A program made the position numbers and the translations under genes. A stretch of DNA of 64,000 bases. Origin: Pseudorhodoferax sp. Leaf265 (GTDB taxonomy: Bacteria > Pseudomonadota > Gammaproteobacteria > Burkholderiales > Burkholderiaceae_C). Below, piece after piece: positions 39,988 to 49,019 of this stretch. The DNA lies in contig NZ_LMMT01000023.1 in assembly GCF_001422365.1 (NCBI RefSeq), forward strand, positions 310,001-374,000. The letters are read 5' to 3'. The notes below the pieces were generated by a model, which made no database searches, was not told where the DNA came from, and was given only the letters and a program-made list of their open reading frames with translations. Positions within the stretch are counted from its first letter, which is position 1. Each line of letters opens with the position of its first letter.

Positions 39988-40958
39988 CGACCCTCGCCCG
40001 CCTGAACCCCTGGTCGCGCTGGCGGGCCGCCATGCGGCGCTGGTGGGAGGCGCGTCTGCCGCGCAGCGACCAGCTGCTGCTGACCCAGCGCAACATCTAC
40101 ATCCTGCCCACGCGCGCCGGCCTCATGCTGGGCGCCACCGTGCTGCTGCTGTTGCTGGCGTCCATCAACTACCAGCTGAACCTGGGCTACCTGCTGACCT
40201 TTCTGCTGGCCGGCTGCGCGCTGGTCGGCATGCACGTGGGCCATGCCACGCTGCGCGGCCTGCAACTGCACCTGTTGCCGCCCGAGCCGCAGTTCCTGGG
40301 CAGCGGCAGCACGCTCACGCTGGAGCTGGCCAGCACGCGCAAGACGCCGCGCCACGCCATCGCCGCCAGCCTGCTGGACACCGCCAGGCAGCAGGCCTTC
40401 GTGGACGTGCCCGCTGGCGGCCGCAGCCAGGTGCACGTGGCCTTCGCACCCGCGCGGCGTGGCCTGCACGCCATCCCCACGCTGACGCTGGAAACGCGCT
40501 TCCCGATGGGCGCGTTCCGCGTCTGGACGCTGTGGCGCCCGGCCGCCCAGGTGCTGGTCTATCCCCAACCCGAGGCGCATCCACCGCCGCTGCCCGCGGG
40601 CGAGCCGCGCGCCGGCGGCGCCATGGCGCGCCAGGCCGCCAGCACCGGTGAGTTCGACGGCGTGCGCGCCTACCGCCGCGGCGACCCGCTCAAGCTGGTG
40701 GTCTGGAAGAAGGCCGCCAAGGCCGGCGAGCTCGTCAGCCGCGACAGCCAGCAGGCCCAGCGCCACGAACTCTGGCTGGACCCGGCGCTGGCCCAGCTGC
40801 CCGACGGCGAGCAGCGCCTGGCGCGCCTGTGCGCCTGGGTGCTGCAGGCCGACCGGCTGGACCTGGAGTACGGTCTGCGCGTGCCCGGCGCGGAGCTGCC
40901 GCCCGCCAGCGGCGAGGCCCACAAGCGGCGCTGCCTGGAGGCACTGGCGCTGTGCTGA
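39984..40958 (+). CDS. DUF58 domain protein
   Basis: A 324-residue membrane-anchored protein. Two N-terminal hydrophobic helices (LMLGATVLLLLLASINYQL and YLLTFLLAGCALVGMHVG) precede a soluble beta-rich part. The DUF58 signature EFDGVRAYRRGDPLKLVVWKKAAK lies near residue 235. Proteins of this family are found with MoxR and are thought to act in cell-envelope processes. The GTG start overlaps the moxR stop, and the end overlaps the tgpA start. Confidence 0.88.
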   Translation: MTTLARLNPWSRWRAAMRRWWEARLPRSDQLLLTQRNIYILPTRAGLMLGATVLLLLLASINYQLNLGYLLTFLLAGCALVGMHVGHATLRGLQLHLLPPEPQFLGSGSTLTLELASTRKTPRHAIAASLLDTARQQAFVDVPAGGRSQVHVAFAPARRGLHAIPTLTLETRFPMGAFRVWTLWRPAAQVLVYPQPEAHPPPLPAGEPRAGGAMARQAASTGEFDGVRAYRRGDPLKLVVWKKAAKAGELVSRDSQQAQRHELWLDPALAQLPDGEQRLARLCAWVLQADRLDLEYGLRVPGAELPPASGEAHKRRCLEALALC

Positions 40959-42994
40959 GCCGTCTGCTGCCCCGTCGCCTGGCTGGCGAGCTGCCGCGCG
41001 ATGGCCGCGACACGCTGTTCCTGCTGGCCGTGATCGCCTGGATCCTGCTGCCCCAGGTGCCGCGGCTGCCGCTGTGGTGCAGCCTGCTGGCCGGTGGCGT
41101 GCTGCTCTGGCGCGGCTGGATCGCACTCGGCGCACGCCCTCTGCCCTCGCGCTGGTGGCTGGCGGCCCTGCTGGCGCTGACGCTGGGCCTCACGCTCATG
41201 AGCCACCGCACGCTGCTGGGCCGCGACGCGGGCGTCACGCTGCTGGTCTCATTGCTGGCGCTCAAGACGCTGGAGCTGCGCGCGCGGCGCGACGCCTTCG
41301 TGGTGTTCTTCCTGGGCTTCTTCACGATGCTCACGAACTTCTTCTTCTCGCAGTCGCTGGCCACAGCGGCCGCCATGCTGGTCGGCCTGCTGGGCCTCTT
41401 GACGGCGCTGGTCAACGCCCACATGCCGGTGGGCCGGCCGCCGCTGGCCGAGTCGGCACGCCATGCGCTGCGCATGGCCGCCGTCGGCGCGCCCATCATG
41501 CTGGTGCTCTTCCTGCTGTTCCCGCGGCTGGCACCGCTGTGGGGCATCCCGAGCGACGCGATGAGCGGGCGCAGCGGGCTGTCGTCCACCATCGAGGTCG
41601 GCAACCTGGCCAGCCTGGCGCTGGACGACAGCATCGCCATGCGCATCCGTTTCGACGGCCCGCCACCGCCGCAGAACGACCTGTACTTCCGCGGGCCGGT
41701 GCTGTCGGAGTTCGACGGTCGCCAGTGGCGCCAGGGCCGCGGCGAGGTCAGCTTCAACACCGCGCCGCAGCGCAACCTGCAGCTGAGCGGCCAGCCGACC
41801 GGCTACGAGGTCACGCTGGAGCCGAACAACCGGCCCTGGCTGCTGCTGCTGGACGTGGCCTCGCGCCGGCCCGAGCTGGCCGGCCTGCAGGCCCTGCAGA
41901 CGCAGGACCTGCAGTGGCTGGCCAACCGGCCGATCACCGACCTCGTGCGCTACCGCGCCCAGAGCCACACGGACTTCCGCTACGGTCCACTGCGCCGCAC
42001 GGCCGAGTTGCAGGGCGACCTGCAGCTGCCCGCCGGCAGCAACCCGCGCACGCTGGCCCTGGCCGCGGAGCTGCGCCGCGACCCGCGCTACGCCCAGGCC
42101 GGCAGCGCCGCGCTGGTGGCCGCGGCGCTGGAGCGCCTGCGCACGGGCGGCTACAGCTACACGCTGGAGCCCGGCGTCTACGGCGAGCACACGGCCGACG
42201 AATTCTGGTTCGACCGCAAGGCGGGCTTTTGCGAGCACATCGCCTCGGCCTTCGTGGTGCTGATGCGCGCGCTGGACGTGCCTGCGCGCATCGTCACGGG
42301 CTACCAGGGCGGCGAGATGAACGCCGTGGACGGCTACTGGACCGTGCGCCAGAGCGACGCCCATGCCTGGACCGAGGTCTGGCACGAAGGCCAGGGCTGG
42401 GTGCGCGTGGACCCCACGGGCGCCGTGATGCCGGGCCGCATCGGCAGCCTGGAGCGGCTGCGCGCACCGCAGGGCGCGTTCGCCACCGCCATCGGCAACG
42501 TCAGTCCCAACATCTCGGCCCAGCTGCGCGCAGCCTGGGAGGCCGTCAACAACCGCTGGAACCAGTGGGTGCTGAATTACACGCAGAGCCGCCAGCTCGA
42601 CCTGCTGCGCGCGCTGGGCATCGAAGCGCCCGACTGGCAGGACCTGGGCCGGCTGCTCGCCGCACTCGTGGTGTTGGCCAGCCTGGGCGGCGCCGGCTGG
42701 ACGCTGTGGGACCGGCGCCAGCACGATCCCTGGCTGCGCCTCTTGCACAAGGCGCGCGAGCGCCTGCGCGCCGCCGGCCTGGCCGTGCCGCCGCAGGCCG
42801 CACCGCGGCAACTGGCCCAGCTGCTTGTACAGTTGCCGGCTGCCGCGGCCGAGCCGCAGCCGCTGGCGCTGCTGCGCGACTGGCTGCTGCGTCTGGAAGC
42901 GCAGCGCTACGCACGCGCGCCGGCCCTGGAGTTGGCGACGCTGCAGCGCGAGTACCGCCGCCTGCCCTGGCCCACCCCTGTCCCGTCCGCATGA
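40952..42994 (+). CDS. TgpA-like membrane transglutaminase (DUF3488)
   Basis: A 680-residue protein with about six N-terminal membrane helices, a periplasmic transglutaminase core, one further helix near residue 570 and a cytoplasmic tail. The Cys-His-Asp triad is visible: GFCEHIASAFVVLMRALDVPAR, SDAHAWTEVW and GWVRVDPTG. Related TgpA of Pseudomonas is an essential envelope protein. The GTG start lies inside the end of the DUF58 gene (7-base overlap), and the stop overlaps the mltB ATG. Confidence 0.9.
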   Translation: MLSRLLPRRLAGELPRDGRDTLFLLAVIAWILLPQVPRLPLWCSLLAGGVLLWRGWIALGARPLPSRWWLAALLALTLGLTLMSHRTLLGRDAGVTLLVSLLALKTLELRARRDAFVVFFLGFFTMLTNFFFSQSLATAAAMLVGLLGLLTALVNAHMPVGRPPLAESARHALRMAAVGAPIMLVLFLLFPRLAPLWGIPSDAMSGRSGLSSTIEVGNLASLALDDSIAMRIRFDGPPPPQNDLYFRGPVLSEFDGRQWRQGRGEVSFNTAPQRNLQLSGQPTGYEVTLEPNNRPWLLLLDVASRRPELAGLQALQTQDLQWLANRPITDLVRYRAQSHTDFRYGPLRRTAELQGDLQLPAGSNPRTLALAAELRRDPRYAQAGSAALVAAALERLRTGGYSYTLEPGVYGEHTADEFWFDRKAGFCEHIASAFVVLMRALDVPARIVTGYQGGEMNAVDGYWTVRQSDAHAWTEVWHEGQGWVRVDPTGAVMPGRIGSLERLRAPQGAFATAIGNVSPNISAQLRAAWEAVNNRWNQWVLNYTQSRQLDLLRALGIEAPDWQDLGRLLAALVVLASLGGAGWTLWDRRQHDPWLRLLHKARERLRAAGLAVPPQAAPRQLAQLLVQLPAAAAEPQPLALLRDWLLRLEAQRYARAPALELATLQREYRRLPWPTPVPSA

Positions 42995-44067
42995 ACCGTC
43001 TGCTTCGATTCCCGCTAGCGCTGCTGGCCGCCGCGGTGCTCGCGCCCGCCATCCACGCGCAGTCCACACCGACCAAGAAGCGGCCGCCGGCCAAGGCCGC
43101 GCCGGCCCCCGGCCCGCTCTACGCCACCCGGCCCGAGGTGCTGCGCGCGGCCGACGACATCGCCGCGCGCCACGATCTGGACCGCGAATGGGTGCGCCAG
43201 GCGATCGGCCAGGCCCGGCTGCTGCCCCAGGTGCAGCGCCTCATGACGCCGGCGCCCAGCGGCACGCCCAAGAACTGGCGCGTGTACCGCAGCCGCTTCG
43301 TCGAGCCCATCCGCATCCGTGCCGGCCTGCGCTTCTGGCAGGAGCACCGCGCGGCGCTGGAGCGCGCCGAGCGCGAATACGGCGTGCCGGCCGAGATCAT
43401 CGTGGGCATCGTCGGCGTGGAATCGATCTACGGCCAGCAGATGGGCGGCTTCAACGTCATCGACGCCGTGACCACGCTGGCCTTCGACTTTCCGAAGGCG
43501 CATCCGCGTGCGGCCGAGCGCAGCGCCTTCTTCCTGGGCGAGCTCGAGCAGCTGCTGAGCCTGTCGCAGCGCTCCAACGTGGACCCGCACGCCTGGCGCG
43601 GCAGCTATGCCGGCGCCATGGGCATGCCGCAGTTCATGCCATCCAGCTGGGTGCGCTACGCGGTCGATTTCGACGGCGACGGCCGCGTCGACCTGTTCAA
43701 CAGCGTGGACGACGTGATCGGCTCGGTCGCCAACTACTTCAAGGCCTTCGGCTGGAAGACCGGCATGCCGGCCACTTACCCGGTCGGCTTCACGGCCCAG
43801 CCCGACATGGACGCCCTGCTCGCGCCCGACATCCTGCCCAGCTTCAGCGTGGAGAGCTTCACGGCCAAGGGCGCGCTGCTGCAGAGCGAGGCGCTGGCGC
43901 ACACCGGCCCGCTCGCGCTGGTCGAGCTGCAGAACGGTGCCGAGGCGCCACAGTACGTGGCCGGCACCGAGAACTTCTACGTGATCACGCGCTACAACTG
44001 GTCCAGCTACTACGCGATGGCGGTGCTGGAACTCGGGCAGGCGGTGCGCGAGGCGCTGGACCGTTAA
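42991..44067 (+). CDS. mltB: Membrane-bound lytic murein transglycosylase B
   Basis: A 358-residue exported lytic transglycosylase that cleaves peptidoglycan glycan strands to form 1,6-anhydroMurNAc ends. The signal peptide is LLRFPLALLAAAVLAPAIHA; no lipobox Cys is seen, so it may be soluble in the periplasm rather than a lipoprotein. The catalytic Glu is in GIVGVESIYGQQMGGFNV. YAGAMGMPQFMPSSW and DFDGDGRVDLFNSVDDVIGSVANYF are family-3 hallmarks. It ends the moxR-DUF58-tgpA run and overlaps the convergent gene's stop codon. Confidence 0.93.
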   Translation: MNRLLRFPLALLAAAVLAPAIHAQSTPTKKRPPAKAAPAPGPLYATRPEVLRAADDIAARHDLDREWVRQAIGQARLLPQVQRLMTPAPSGTPKNWRVYRSRFVEPIRIRAGLRFWQEHRAALERAEREYGVPAEIIVGIVGVESIYGQQMGGFNVIDAVTTLAFDFPKAHPRAAERSAFFLGELEQLLSLSQRSNVDPHAWRGSYAGAMGMPQFMPSSWVRYAVDFDGDGRVDLFNSVDDVIGSVANYFKAFGWKTGMPATYPVGFTAQPDMDALLAPDILPSFSVESFTAKGALLQSEALAHTGPLALVELQNGAEAPQYVAGTENFYVITRYNWSSYYAMAVLELGQAVREALDR

Positions 44068-44732
44068 CCGCGCACCATGGAGAACGCGCGCAGGTCATTG
44101 CCCGGTGCCGCGTCGCGCCAGCGCAGGTAGAGCCAGCGCAGGTTGCGGTACAGCAGCGGATTGGGCGCCAGCGTGGGGCCGCCGCCCACGCGCCGCTCGA
44201 TCCAGTCGCGCGAGTAGAAGGTGGTCTTGGTCAGGATGGAACGCAGGCTGGCGCGCAGCATGGCCTCGTGCAGGTCGCCATGGCGCACGCCGATGGCGAT
44301 GTACTCGAAGTAGTTGAGGATGTAGCGCAGCGCCTCCTCGTCGTCGCCGGAGATGCCCTGCGTGGGGTCGGCGTCGGGGTCACGCGTCTTGAGCGGATGC
44401 CGTGCCTCATAACCGCCGAAGAACTTGTTGACCCGGTCGGCGCGCTCCATGTAGGTGGCCGACAGGCGCGATTGCAGCAGCGTGTTGACCGTGTGCTGCT
44501 TGACCGAGTTGCGGATCGAGGTCCAGGACGTCGTGATCCAGCCGATCACGGCCAGCCAGGCCGCCAGCAGCACCACGATCTGCTGCTTCTCCAGTGCCTC
44601 GGCCGGGGCCGTGCGGCGCAGCCAGGCATGCCACCAGAAGAACACGGCCAGAGAAATCAGGGCCGCAAAAAACAAAAGGCCCAGCACGAAGCTGGGCCTC
44701 CAGAACGACGGATCGCCCTTATGCGAAGCCAT
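44064..44732 (-). CDS. DUF4760-type membrane protein
   Basis: A 222-residue protein with two N-terminal hydrophobic helices (FVLGLLFFAALISLAVFFWW and IVVLLAAWLAVIGWITTSW) and a soluble helical C-terminal part. YILNYFEYIAIGVRHGDLHE and SLRSILTKTTFYSRDWIERR resemble the DUF4760 family, whose function is not known. It shares the TTAA of its stop codon with the convergent mltB stop. It stands alone; the upstream gap of 147 bases shows no clear promoter. Confidence 0.75.
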   Translation of the reverse strand: MASHKGDPSFWRPSFVLGLLFFAALISLAVFFWWHAWLRRTAPAEALEKQQIVVLLAAWLAVIGWITTSWTSIRNSVKQHTVNTLLQSRLSATYMERADRVNKFFGGYEARHPLKTRDPDADPTQGISGDDEEALRYILNYFEYIAIGVRHGDLHEAMLRASLRSILTKTTFYSRDWIERRVGGGPTLAPNPLLYRNLRWLYLRWRDAAPGNDLRAFSMVRG

Positions 44733-44879
44733 CGCCTTCCGTGAAGCGTGTTGTCATGTGACCTCCTTGCGGTTGCACTGCCATGGCTCCAAGGCGGGGC
44801 CATCCGGCTTCGCAGGGCCGGTGGAGCCACCGTTCTGCGCCGAAACAGTATGCCATAGCTGGTGGCAGCCCCGCGGCCT

Positions 44880-46133
44880 TCAAGGGCGGGCGCCGGCCTC
44901 CTCGAAGCGGTCCAGCCGACGCAGGCCGCCGAAGGCCGCGGCCCAGCTGCCGACCACGCCCAGCGTGCACAGCCCGCCCGCCACGGCCGCGCCGACCGGG
45001 CCCAGCCAGGCCGCGCTGGTGCCGGCGCGGAACTCGCCGAGTTCGTTGGACGAGCCGATGAACAGCATGTTGACGGCCTGCACGCGCCCGCGCATGGCGT
45101 CCGGCGTGGAGAACTGCACCAGCGCGCCGCGGATGTAGACGCTGACCATGTCGGCCATCCCGGCCACCAGCAGCGCCACGAAGGACAGCCAGAACCAGTG
45201 CGACAGCGCGAACACCAGGTTGGCCACGCCGAACACCGCCACGGCGCCGAACATGGTCGCGCCGACACGCCGGTTCAGCGGCCGCGCGCTCAGGTACAGG
45301 CCCATGCCGACCTCGCCCACGGCCATGGCGCTGCGCAGCGCGCCCAGGCCCTGCGGCCCCACGTGCAGCACCTCGTGCGCGTAGATCGGCAACAGCGCCA
45401 CCACGCCGCCCAGCAGCACGGCGAACAGGTCCAGCGAGATGCAGCCCAGAATCACGGGCCGCGAGCGGATGAAGGCGATGCCTTCGGCAAAACGGGTCCA
45501 GATCGTGCCGCCCACGACGCCCGGGGCGGCGTGCGCCACCGTCACGTAGCGCAGCAGCACCGCCCCGAGCACGAAGCAGCCCAGGCACACCAGGTAGGTC
45601 AGCTCGCCCCCGCCCAGTGCATAAAGCAGCCCGCCCAGGAACGGCCCGGTGATGGTGGCGCTGCGCATCAGCATGCTGTTGACGGCGATCGCCTGGGCCA
45701 GCTGCTCGCGCGGCACGATCTGCGGCAGCAGGCTCTGCAGCGCCGGCCCGGCAAAGGCGCGCGCGCAGCCGTACAGCACCAGCACCGCATAGATGGACGA
45801 GACGCCGGCCACCCCATGGCCCGACAGCCACCACAGCAGCGCGCTGCACAGTGCCGAGACCATCCAGGCCGTGGCCAGGATGGGGCGGCGCGCAAAGCGG
45901 TCCATGAGGTCGCCAGCCGGCAGCAACAGGCACAGCATGGGGATGAACTGGGCCAGGCCCACATAGGCCAGGGCCAGGGGCTCGCGCGTGAGGTCGTAGA
46001 CCTGCCAGGCCACGACCACGGCCTGCACCTGGGTGGCCAGCACGGCGGCCACGCGCGCAGCCATGAAGGCACGCATGCCGGGGTGGCGCAACACATGCGT
46101 TGCGGCGGAGGCAGAAGGAGGGGGAGAACTCAC
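44880..46133 (-). CDS. Major facilitator superfamily transporter
   Basis: A 417-residue, roughly 12-helix transporter. MRAFMAARVAAVLATQVQAVVVAWQVYDLT and GDLMDRFARRPILATAWMVS (the loop 2-3 motif) place it with EntS-like exporters of the MFS. The substrate is unknown. The GTG at 46133 starts a polar Ser/Pro leader without a good ribosome site, so the true start could be the Met about 19 residues later (at HPGMRAFMAA). It is divergent from the BMP transporter operon. Confidence 0.83.
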   Translation of the reverse strand: MSSPPPSASAATHVLRHPGMRAFMAARVAAVLATQVQAVVVAWQVYDLTREPLALAYVGLAQFIPMLCLLLPAGDLMDRFARRPILATAWMVSALCSALLWWLSGHGVAGVSSIYAVLVLYGCARAFAGPALQSLLPQIVPREQLAQAIAVNSMLMRSATITGPFLGGLLYALGGGELTYLVCLGCFVLGAVLLRYVTVAHAAPGVVGGTIWTRFAEGIAFIRSRPVILGCISLDLFAVLLGGVVALLPIYAHEVLHVGPQGLGALRSAMAVGEVGMGLYLSARPLNRRVGATMFGAVAVFGVANLVFALSHWFWLSFVALLVAGMADMVSVYIRGALVQFSTPDAMRGRVQAVNMLFIGSSNELGEFRAGTSAAWLGPVGAAVAGGLCTLGVVGSWAAAFGGLRRLDRFEEAGARP

Positions 46134-46212
46134 GAGACGGGCAAAGGAAAGCGCCCCGCGGGCGCCTTGAACAGCGCCGGCATTCTAGGCCGGGGGCGGG
46201 CGACGCCGGGGA

Positions 46213-46254
46213 CATGGTGCACGCCATGGTGCACGGCTGCACGGCGCGCGTGCA
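46213..46254. promoter_or_regulatory. Cluster of GTGCAC-type repeats upstream of the BMP operon
   Basis: CATGGTGCACG occurs twice with a 12-base period (46213-46223 and 46225-46235). It is followed immediately by a perfect inverted repeat, TGCACG-GCGCG-CGTGCA, at 46238-46254. It sits in the 259-base gap divergent between the MFS gene and the BMP transporter and looks like a regulator-binding array. No regulator gene is adjacent. Confidence 0.5.
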
Positions 46255-46392
46255 TCGCCGCAGGCGTCCATGCAGCCCGGCTCGACTTTTTGATCGGCCC
46301 GCGCGCGGCACACAGGACGGACCGCGCCACAATGCGCATGGCACCGATATTGCTGAACCTGCCGTCGTTTGCCCCCAGAGGAGTCCACCCAC

Positions 46393-47385
46393 ATGTTCCA
46401 ACGCCGTCCCCTGATCCTTGCCGCCGCCGTCGCCACGCTGGCCCTGCCCTCCTTCGCCCTGGCCCAGCAGGCCAAGCTCAAGGTCGCCGCGGTCTACACC
46501 GTGCCCTTCGAGCAGCAATGGGTGGGCCGCATCCACAAGGCGCTCAAGGCCGCCGAGGCACGCGGCGAGATCGAATACAAGGCCACCGAGAACGTGGCCA
46601 ACGCCGACTACGAACGCGTGCTGCGCGAGTACGCCACGGCCGGCAACCAGCTCATCGTGGGCGAGGCCTTCGCGGTCGAGGCGGCTGCCCGCAAGGTGGC
46701 CAAGGACTTCCCCAAGACCATGTTCCTGATGGGCAGCTCGGGCAAGCCGCAGGCGCCCAACTTCAGCGTCTTCGACAACTACATCCAGGAGCCGGCCTAC
46801 CTGACCGGCATGGTCGCCGGCGGCATGACGAAGTCGAACAAGATCGGCCTGGTCGGCGGCTTCCCGATCCCCGAGGTCAACCGCCTCATGAACGCCTTCA
46901 TGGCCGGCGCCAAGGAGATCAACCCCAAGGTGGAGTTCAGCGTGAGCTTCATCAACAGCTGGTTCGACCCGCCCAAGGCCAAGGAAGCCGCCTTCGCCAT
47001 GGTCGACAAGGGCGCGGACATCCTCTACGCGGAGCGTTTCGGCGTCAGCGACGCGGCCAAGGAGCGCAAGGTGCTGGCCATCGGCAACGTGATCGACACC
47101 CAGGCCCAGTACCCCGACACCGTGGTCGTCTCCGCGCTGTGGAACATGGAGCCCTCGATCGACCGCGCGCTCAAGCTCGTCAAGGACGGCCAGTTCAAGC
47201 CCGAGGAGTACGGCCAGTACTCGCACATGGCGCACAAGGGCTCGGCGCTGTCGCCGCTCGGCACCTTCGAGAAGAAGATCCCGGCCGATCTGGTGGCCAA
47301 GGTGCGCGCACGCGAGGCCGAGATCCTGGCCGGCAAGTTCACGGTCAAGATCGACGACGCCCAGCCCAAGTCCACCGCCAAATGA
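46393..47385 (+). CDS. BMP-family ABC transporter substrate-binding protein
   Basis: A 330-residue periplasmic binding protein of the BMP/PnrA family, which usually binds purine nucleosides or related bases. The signal peptide is LILAAAVATLALPSFALAQ. The mature part has VAAVYTVPFEQQWVG, NVANADYERVLREYA and MGSSGKPQAPNFSVFDNYIQEPAYLTG, typical of the family. ATG 46393 has AGAGGAG upstream. It is followed with a 4-base overlap by the ATPase and then two permeases, forming a complete importer. Confidence 0.93.
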   Translation: MFQRRPLILAAAVATLALPSFALAQQAKLKVAAVYTVPFEQQWVGRIHKALKAAEARGEIEYKATENVANADYERVLREYATAGNQLIVGEAFAVEAAARKVAKDFPKTMFLMGSSGKPQAPNFSVFDNYIQEPAYLTGMVAGGMTKSNKIGLVGGFPIPEVNRLMNAFMAGAKEINPKVEFSVSFINSWFDPPKAKEAAFAMVDKGADILYAERFGVSDAAKERKVLAIGNVIDTQAQYPDTVVVSALWNMEPSIDRALKLVKDGQFKPEEYGQYSHMAHKGSALSPLGTFEKKIPADLVAKVRAREAEILAGKFTVKIDDAQPKSTAK

Positions 47386-49019
47386 GGGGGGCCGCGGCCA
47401 CGGTGCTGCGCCTGGAGGGCATCACCAAGCGCTTCGGCAGCCTGGTCGCCAACGACGACATCACGCTGGACCTGCGCGAAGGCGAGGTGCTGGCCCTGCT
47501 CGGCGAGAACGGCGCCGGCAAGTCCACGCTGATGTCCATCCTGTTCGGCCACTACACCGCCGACGCCGGCCGCATCGAGGTGTTCGGCCGGCCGCTTGCG
47601 CCTGGCAACCCGCGCGCGGCGCTGGCGGCCGGCGTGGGCATGGTGCACCAGCACTTCGCGCTGGCCGACAACCTGAGCGTGCTCGACAACATCGTCCTGG
47701 GCACCGAGCCGCTGTGGCGCCCGTTGTCGCGGCGCACCGCCGCGCGCGCGCACCTGGTCGATGTGGCCCGGCGCTTCGGCCTGCCGGTGGACCCGGACAC
47801 GCGCGTGGGCGACCTGTCGGTCGGCGAGCGCCAGCGCGTGGAGATCCTGAAGGCCCTGTACCGCGGCGCGCGCATCCTGATCCTGGACGAGCCCACGGCC
47901 GTGCTGACACCGCAGGAGAGCGAGCAGCTGTTCGACACCCTGGCCGGGATGGTGGCCCAGGGCCTGGCCATCATCTTCATCAGCCACAAGCTCGGCGAGG
48001 TGCTGCGCGTGTCGCACCGCGTGGCCGTGCTGCGCCACGGCAAGCTCGTGGCCGAGGGCCGCACGGCCGATTGCGACCAGGCCCAGCTGGCGCGCTGGAT
48101 GGTCGGCCATGCCGTGCAGCAGCGCGAGCGCCAGCCCGCCCAGCGTGTCGGCGCCGTGGTCTGCGAACTGAACGACATCAGCACCGCCGGCCATGGCAAC
48201 GACCGCCTGCGCGGGCTCTCGCTGACGCTGCGCGCCGGCGAGATCACGGCGATCGCGGGCGTGTCCGGCAATGGCCAGGCCGCGCTGGCCGAGCTGTTGA
48301 CCGGCATGCGCTCAGCCACCGCCGGCACCGCCACGCTGCAGGGCAAGCCCCTGCCGCAGACGCCGGGCGCACTGGTGCAACAGGGCGTGGCGCGCATCCC
48401 GGAAGACCGGCACGGCACCGGCGTGGTCGGCGACCTGCCGCAATGGGAAAACGCGGTCTCCGAACGCCTGCGCACGCCCACCTTCTCGCGTGCGCTGGCC
48501 GGCCTGCGCTGGATCCGCCAGCGTGCCGCCACTGCGCATGCCGAGCGCATCGTGCAAACCTTCGACGTGCGTGGCGGCGGCCTGCACACTTCGGCACGGT
48601 CGCTGTCGGGCGGCAACATGCAAAAACTCATCCTGGGCCGGGCGCTGCTGCCGACGGCCGACGCCACATGCCCCGCCGCCGGGCCGCCCCAAGGCGGGGC
48701 AGCCCCCTCGGGGGACAGCGAACCACGCGCAGCGGGGAGCGTGGGGGCCACGGTCTCCGTCCCTGCCCTCATCGTCGTGCACCAGCCGACCTGGGGCCTG
48801 GACATCGGCGCCGTCGCCTTCGTGCAGCAGCAGCTGATCGCCGCGCGCGACGCGGGCGCCGCCCTGCTCCTGATCTCCGACGACCTGGACGAGGTGCTCA
48901 CGCTGGGCGACCGCGTGGCCGTGATGCACGCCGGCCACCTGGGCGCAGCGCGGCCGGCCGAGGAATGGACGCGCGAGGCCATCGGCCTGGCGATGGCCGG
49001 CAGCACGGAGGCCGCATGA
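47382..49019 (+). CDS. ABC importer ATPase (nucleoside/BMP type) with in-frame palindromic insert
   Basis: A 545-residue protein with two ATP-binding cassettes. The first has GENGAGKS, LSVGERQRVEILKAL and ILILDEPTAVL. The second has the degenerate Walker A usual in this family (GVSGNGQAALAE), LSGGNMQKLILGRAL, and an altered Walker B (IVVHQPTWGLDIG). Between the last two motifs lie about 34 extra residues (around 430-466), rich in Pro, Gly, Ala and Ser. They are encoded by a GC-rich palindromic stretch. The start overlaps the binding-protein stop, and the end overlaps the first permease. Confidence 0.9.
   Translation: MRGAAATVLRLEGITKRFGSLVANDDITLDLREGEVLALLGENGAGKSTLMSILFGHYTADAGRIEVFGRPLAPGNPRAALAAGVGMVHQHFALADNLSVLDNIVLGTEPLWRPLSRRTAARAHLVDVARRFGLPVDPDTRVGDLSVGERQRVEILKALYRGARILILDEPTAVLTPQESEQLFDTLAGMVAQGLAIIFISHKLGEVLRVSHRVAVLRHGKLVAEGRTADCDQAQLARWMVGHAVQQRERQPAQRVGAVVCELNDISTAGHGNDRLRGLSLTLRAGEITAIAGVSGNGQAALAELLTGMRSATAGTATLQGKPLPQTPGALVQQGVARIPEDRHGTGVVGDLPQWENAVSERLRTPTFSRALAGLRWIRQRAATAHAERIVQTFDVRGGGLHTSARSLSGGNMQKLILGRALLPTADATCPAAGPPQGGAAPSGDSEPRAAGSVGATVSVPALIVVHQPTWGLDIGAVAFVQQQLIAARDAGAALLLISDDLDEVLTLGDRVAVMHAGHLGAARPAEEWTREAIGLAMAGSTEAA
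48684..48744 (+). repeat. REP-like palindromic element inside the ATPase gene
   Basis: Three consecutive stem-loops: CCGCC/GGCGG (48684-48697), CCCC/GGGG (48703-48714) and CCACGC/GCGTGG (48723-48728 with 48739-48744). The sequence style (CCCCTCGGGGG, then CCACGC...GCGTGGGGG) resembles dispersed intergenic repeats I recall from Comamonadaceae. Here it sits in frame within the second nucleotide-binding domain. The full inserted segment is probably about 48665-48765. Confidence 0.62.
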
